This document shows, piece by piece, positions 62,552-64,000 of a stretch of 64,000 nucleotides of DNA (positions are counted from its first letter, which is position 1; every line of letters begins with the position of its first letter). The notes below the pieces were generated by a model. It was not told the origin of the DNA, made no database searches, and saw nothing but the letters and a program-made list of their open reading frames with translations. The stretch is from Natrialba taiwanensis DSM 12281. GTDB lineage: Archaea; Halobacteriota; Halobacteria; Halobacteriales; Natrialbaceae. The stretch is taken from contig NZ_AOIL01000052.1 in assembly GCF_000337595.1 (NCBI RefSeq), positions 146,034 to 210,033 on the forward strand. Direction: 5' to 3'. The position numbers were made by a program, and so were the translations under genes.

Positions 62552-62820
62552 ATGTTCCCGTTCGCTCGATAGCTGTTTGGTAGTTTCTATCACTGTTCTA
62601 GTCACTCCAATTTTCAAGGCACTCCGACTATCGACGTGATCCGTGATTTCGCCGATATGCGTCGGCTTACAGCGCCGTTTCCCGATCTCGAGGCGGCGAC
62701 CGACGTACGCAGCCGCGCTGGGAAGCGCTGCAGCGGGCCTTCGAGTAAGAGTTCACGACATCGCACTCATCGTCGCCGGAGGCCGAAACCATAACGGTAC
62801 CGCGCTTCCCAGCACCTGGT

Positions 62821-63879
62821 GTGTTACTCGCGTTCGTCTCTGCGACCGGGCCGGATCTCCTCCGGCTCCTCGCGCTTCCCGTCTTCGCCTGGACCGCCGT
62901 TCGGGATATCAAGACCAGGCGCGTTTCGAGTCACGTCTGGGTTCCACTCTCGCTGCTCGGTGCGGGAACGCTTCTCTGGGAGGGAGTGCTCGCCTGGCGC
63001 GCCGGCGGGACGGCCTGGATCCACGAGTTCATCGTTCCGGCGACGGTGAGTTTGGGGGTGGTCGTGCCGCTTGCGTATCTGTTCTGGTGGGCCGGCGGCT
63101 TCGGGGGTGCCGATGCGAAGGCGTTGCTCGTTTTGGCGGTGGTGTTTCCGACGCAGCCGATCTACGTGATCGGATCGTGGACGACGCCGACGGTACCGAC
63201 GCCGATCGGGACGTTCTCGTTTACGATCCTGACGAACGCCGTGCTGGTCGCGCTCGCGATCCCGATTCTCCTCGCGATTCGAAACGCCGCGGCGGGGCGG
63301 TTTACGTCGGTGATGGCGCTTGGCTGGCCGGTTTCCTGGGAGCGCCTGCCCGAAACACACGGTCAGTTGCTCGAGGGACCGGCCGGGCGCTCGACGAGCG
63401 GGCTCGACCTCGATGCGTTACGGATGTATTTGCGCTGGCGCGGTCTGACGCTCGCGGATATTCGCGAGTCGCCGGCTCGGTATCGTGATCCGGCGACGCT
63501 GCCCGAGGAGCCGAATCCGCCGACTGACGGTGCCGTGGCGGCCGCCGTTCGAGCGGACGGCGGGACTACCGTGACTTCTGCAGCGAACCGGACGACCGAC
63601 GATGCATCGCCGCGAGAACACGGCGACGGGGATACTGTGTCGACGGATCAGGCGGGCGACTACGACGATCCGTGGGGTGCCGACGCCTTCCTCGACGATA
63701 TCGAGGGCACGGCCTACGGGACCGCTCCCGAACAGTTGCGCGCCGGACTGGAGGCGATTACGACGAACGAGACGGTCTGGATTTCGCCCGGAACGCCGTT
63801 CCTGGTGCCGATATTTGCCGGGCTGGTGATCGCACTCGGTTACGGCGACCTCCTCTTTGGCCTGCTCGGCTTCTTCTAG
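62821..63879 (+). CDS. Type IV prepilin/pre-archaellin peptidase (A24 family)
   Basis: 352 residues from a GTG. An aspartic peptidase of the PibD/FlaK type: catalytic Asp in TAVRDIKTRRVS and in GGFGGADAKALL (GxGD), both in the first third. About six membrane segments in the first 170 residues. A long hydrophilic loop (about 170-320) precedes a final hydrophobic segment (FLVPIFAGLVIALGYGD), longer than the bacterial enzymes. It removes the class III signal peptides of archaellins and pilins. Confidence 0.9.
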   Translation: MLLAFVSATGPDLLRLLALPVFAWTAVRDIKTRRVSSHVWVPLSLLGAGTLLWEGVLAWRAGGTAWIHEFIVPATVSLGVVVPLAYLFWWAGGFGGADAKALLVLAVVFPTQPIYVIGSWTTPTVPTPIGTFSFTILTNAVLVALAIPILLAIRNAAAGRFTSVMALGWPVSWERLPETHGQLLEGPAGRSTSGLDLDALRMYLRWRGLTLADIRESPARYRDPATLPEEPNPPTDGAVAAAVRADGGTTVTSAANRTTDDASPREHGDGDTVSTDQAGDYDDPWGADAFLDDIEGTAYGTAPEQLRAGLEAITTNETVWISPGTPFLVPIFAGLVIALGYGDLLFGLLGFF

Positions 63880-63883
63880 TCTT

Positions 63884-64000
63884 CTAGCTCCGGACGCTCT
63901 GTACGCGTTGAAACAGCGGAACGAGCGCGGTCCAGAAGACGACGAAGGCGGTACCCGTCCCGATGATCGCGAGCCAGGGCAGCGGTACCTGATTTCCCGC
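63884..64000 (-). CDS. C-terminus of a membrane protein, cut by window
   Basis: About 38 codons remain: one hydrophobic segment (WLAIIGTGTAFVVFWTALVP) and the end FQRVQSVRS. Its 5' part lies beyond 64000. The peptidase gene converges with it, 4 bases apart. Function not deducible. Confidence 0.5.
   Translation of the reverse strand, partial: AGNQVPLPWLAIIGTGTAFVVFWTALVPLFQRVQSVRS

Overview
The window is chromosomal DNA from a halophilic archaeon, most like the Natrialbales (Natrinema/Haloterrigena-type genomes). The evidence is high GC, very acidic predicted proteins, Tat-type lipoprotein signals (RR plus a lipobox Cys), archaeal information-processing genes (TBP, eIF1A, RFC-like clamp loader, XPD-like helicase, RNase Z, tRNA m2G10 methyltransferase), a LysW-dependent arginine operon, and many start codons about 27 nt downstream of a TATA box, as expected for leaderless mRNAs. 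No CRISPR array, tRNA, rRNA or intact transposase was recognised.

Layout. 1-9 kb: hemB (partial), a Tat lipoprotein, asparaginase, an MFS permease, a small zinc-ribbon gene with an ATA at its start position, a zinc-containing 7Fe ferredoxin, a PHP phosphoesterase, a UspA protein and a K+-channel-like protein. 9-19 kb: TBP, TrmG10-like methyltransferase, a hotdog thioesterase, an RFC-like ATPase, RNase Z, VapBC, a DUF460 protein and eIF1A. 19-28 kb: a P450 with an operator-like palindrome against its start codon, aminotransferase, EamA transporter, cupredoxin, M29 aminopeptidase, membrane proteins and threonine aldolase.

28-40 kb is the most interesting region, a likely polyamine uptake and breakdown island. 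It holds a PotABCD-type ABC transporter with PotB and PotC fused in one chain, a nitrilase-family amidase, two PLP aminotransferases, an HDAC-family (acetylpolyamine amidohydrolase-like) deacetylase, and an NrpR-type regulator. The HDAC/aminotransferase divergent promoter carries CCGGAA-N6-TTCCGG, which contains the methanogen NrpR operator GGAA-N6-TTCC. Inside the island, an agmatinase-type gene and a second NrpR-type gene both lack their 5' halves and meet at one junction, as a single deletion across a divergent pair would leave them.

40-49 kb: metallophosphoesterase, CDF transporter, XPD-like helicase, a YeeE/TusA/rhodanese sulfur module, a 2'-5' RNA ligase-family protein and a membrane-anchored HTH sensor. 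Next comes a 0.5-kb AT-rich element with 15-bp perfect terminal inverted repeats enclosing a frameshifted membrane-protein gene, then a short Arg-codon-containing leader-like ORF. 49.7-58.8 kb is the arginine pathway argG-argH, then lysW-argX-argC-argB-argD-argE-argF with start/stop overlaps throughout. 58.9-64 kb: a 25-residue membrane microprotein, threonine synthase, a class I amidotransferase, hypotheticals and a type IV prepilin/pre-archaellin peptidase.
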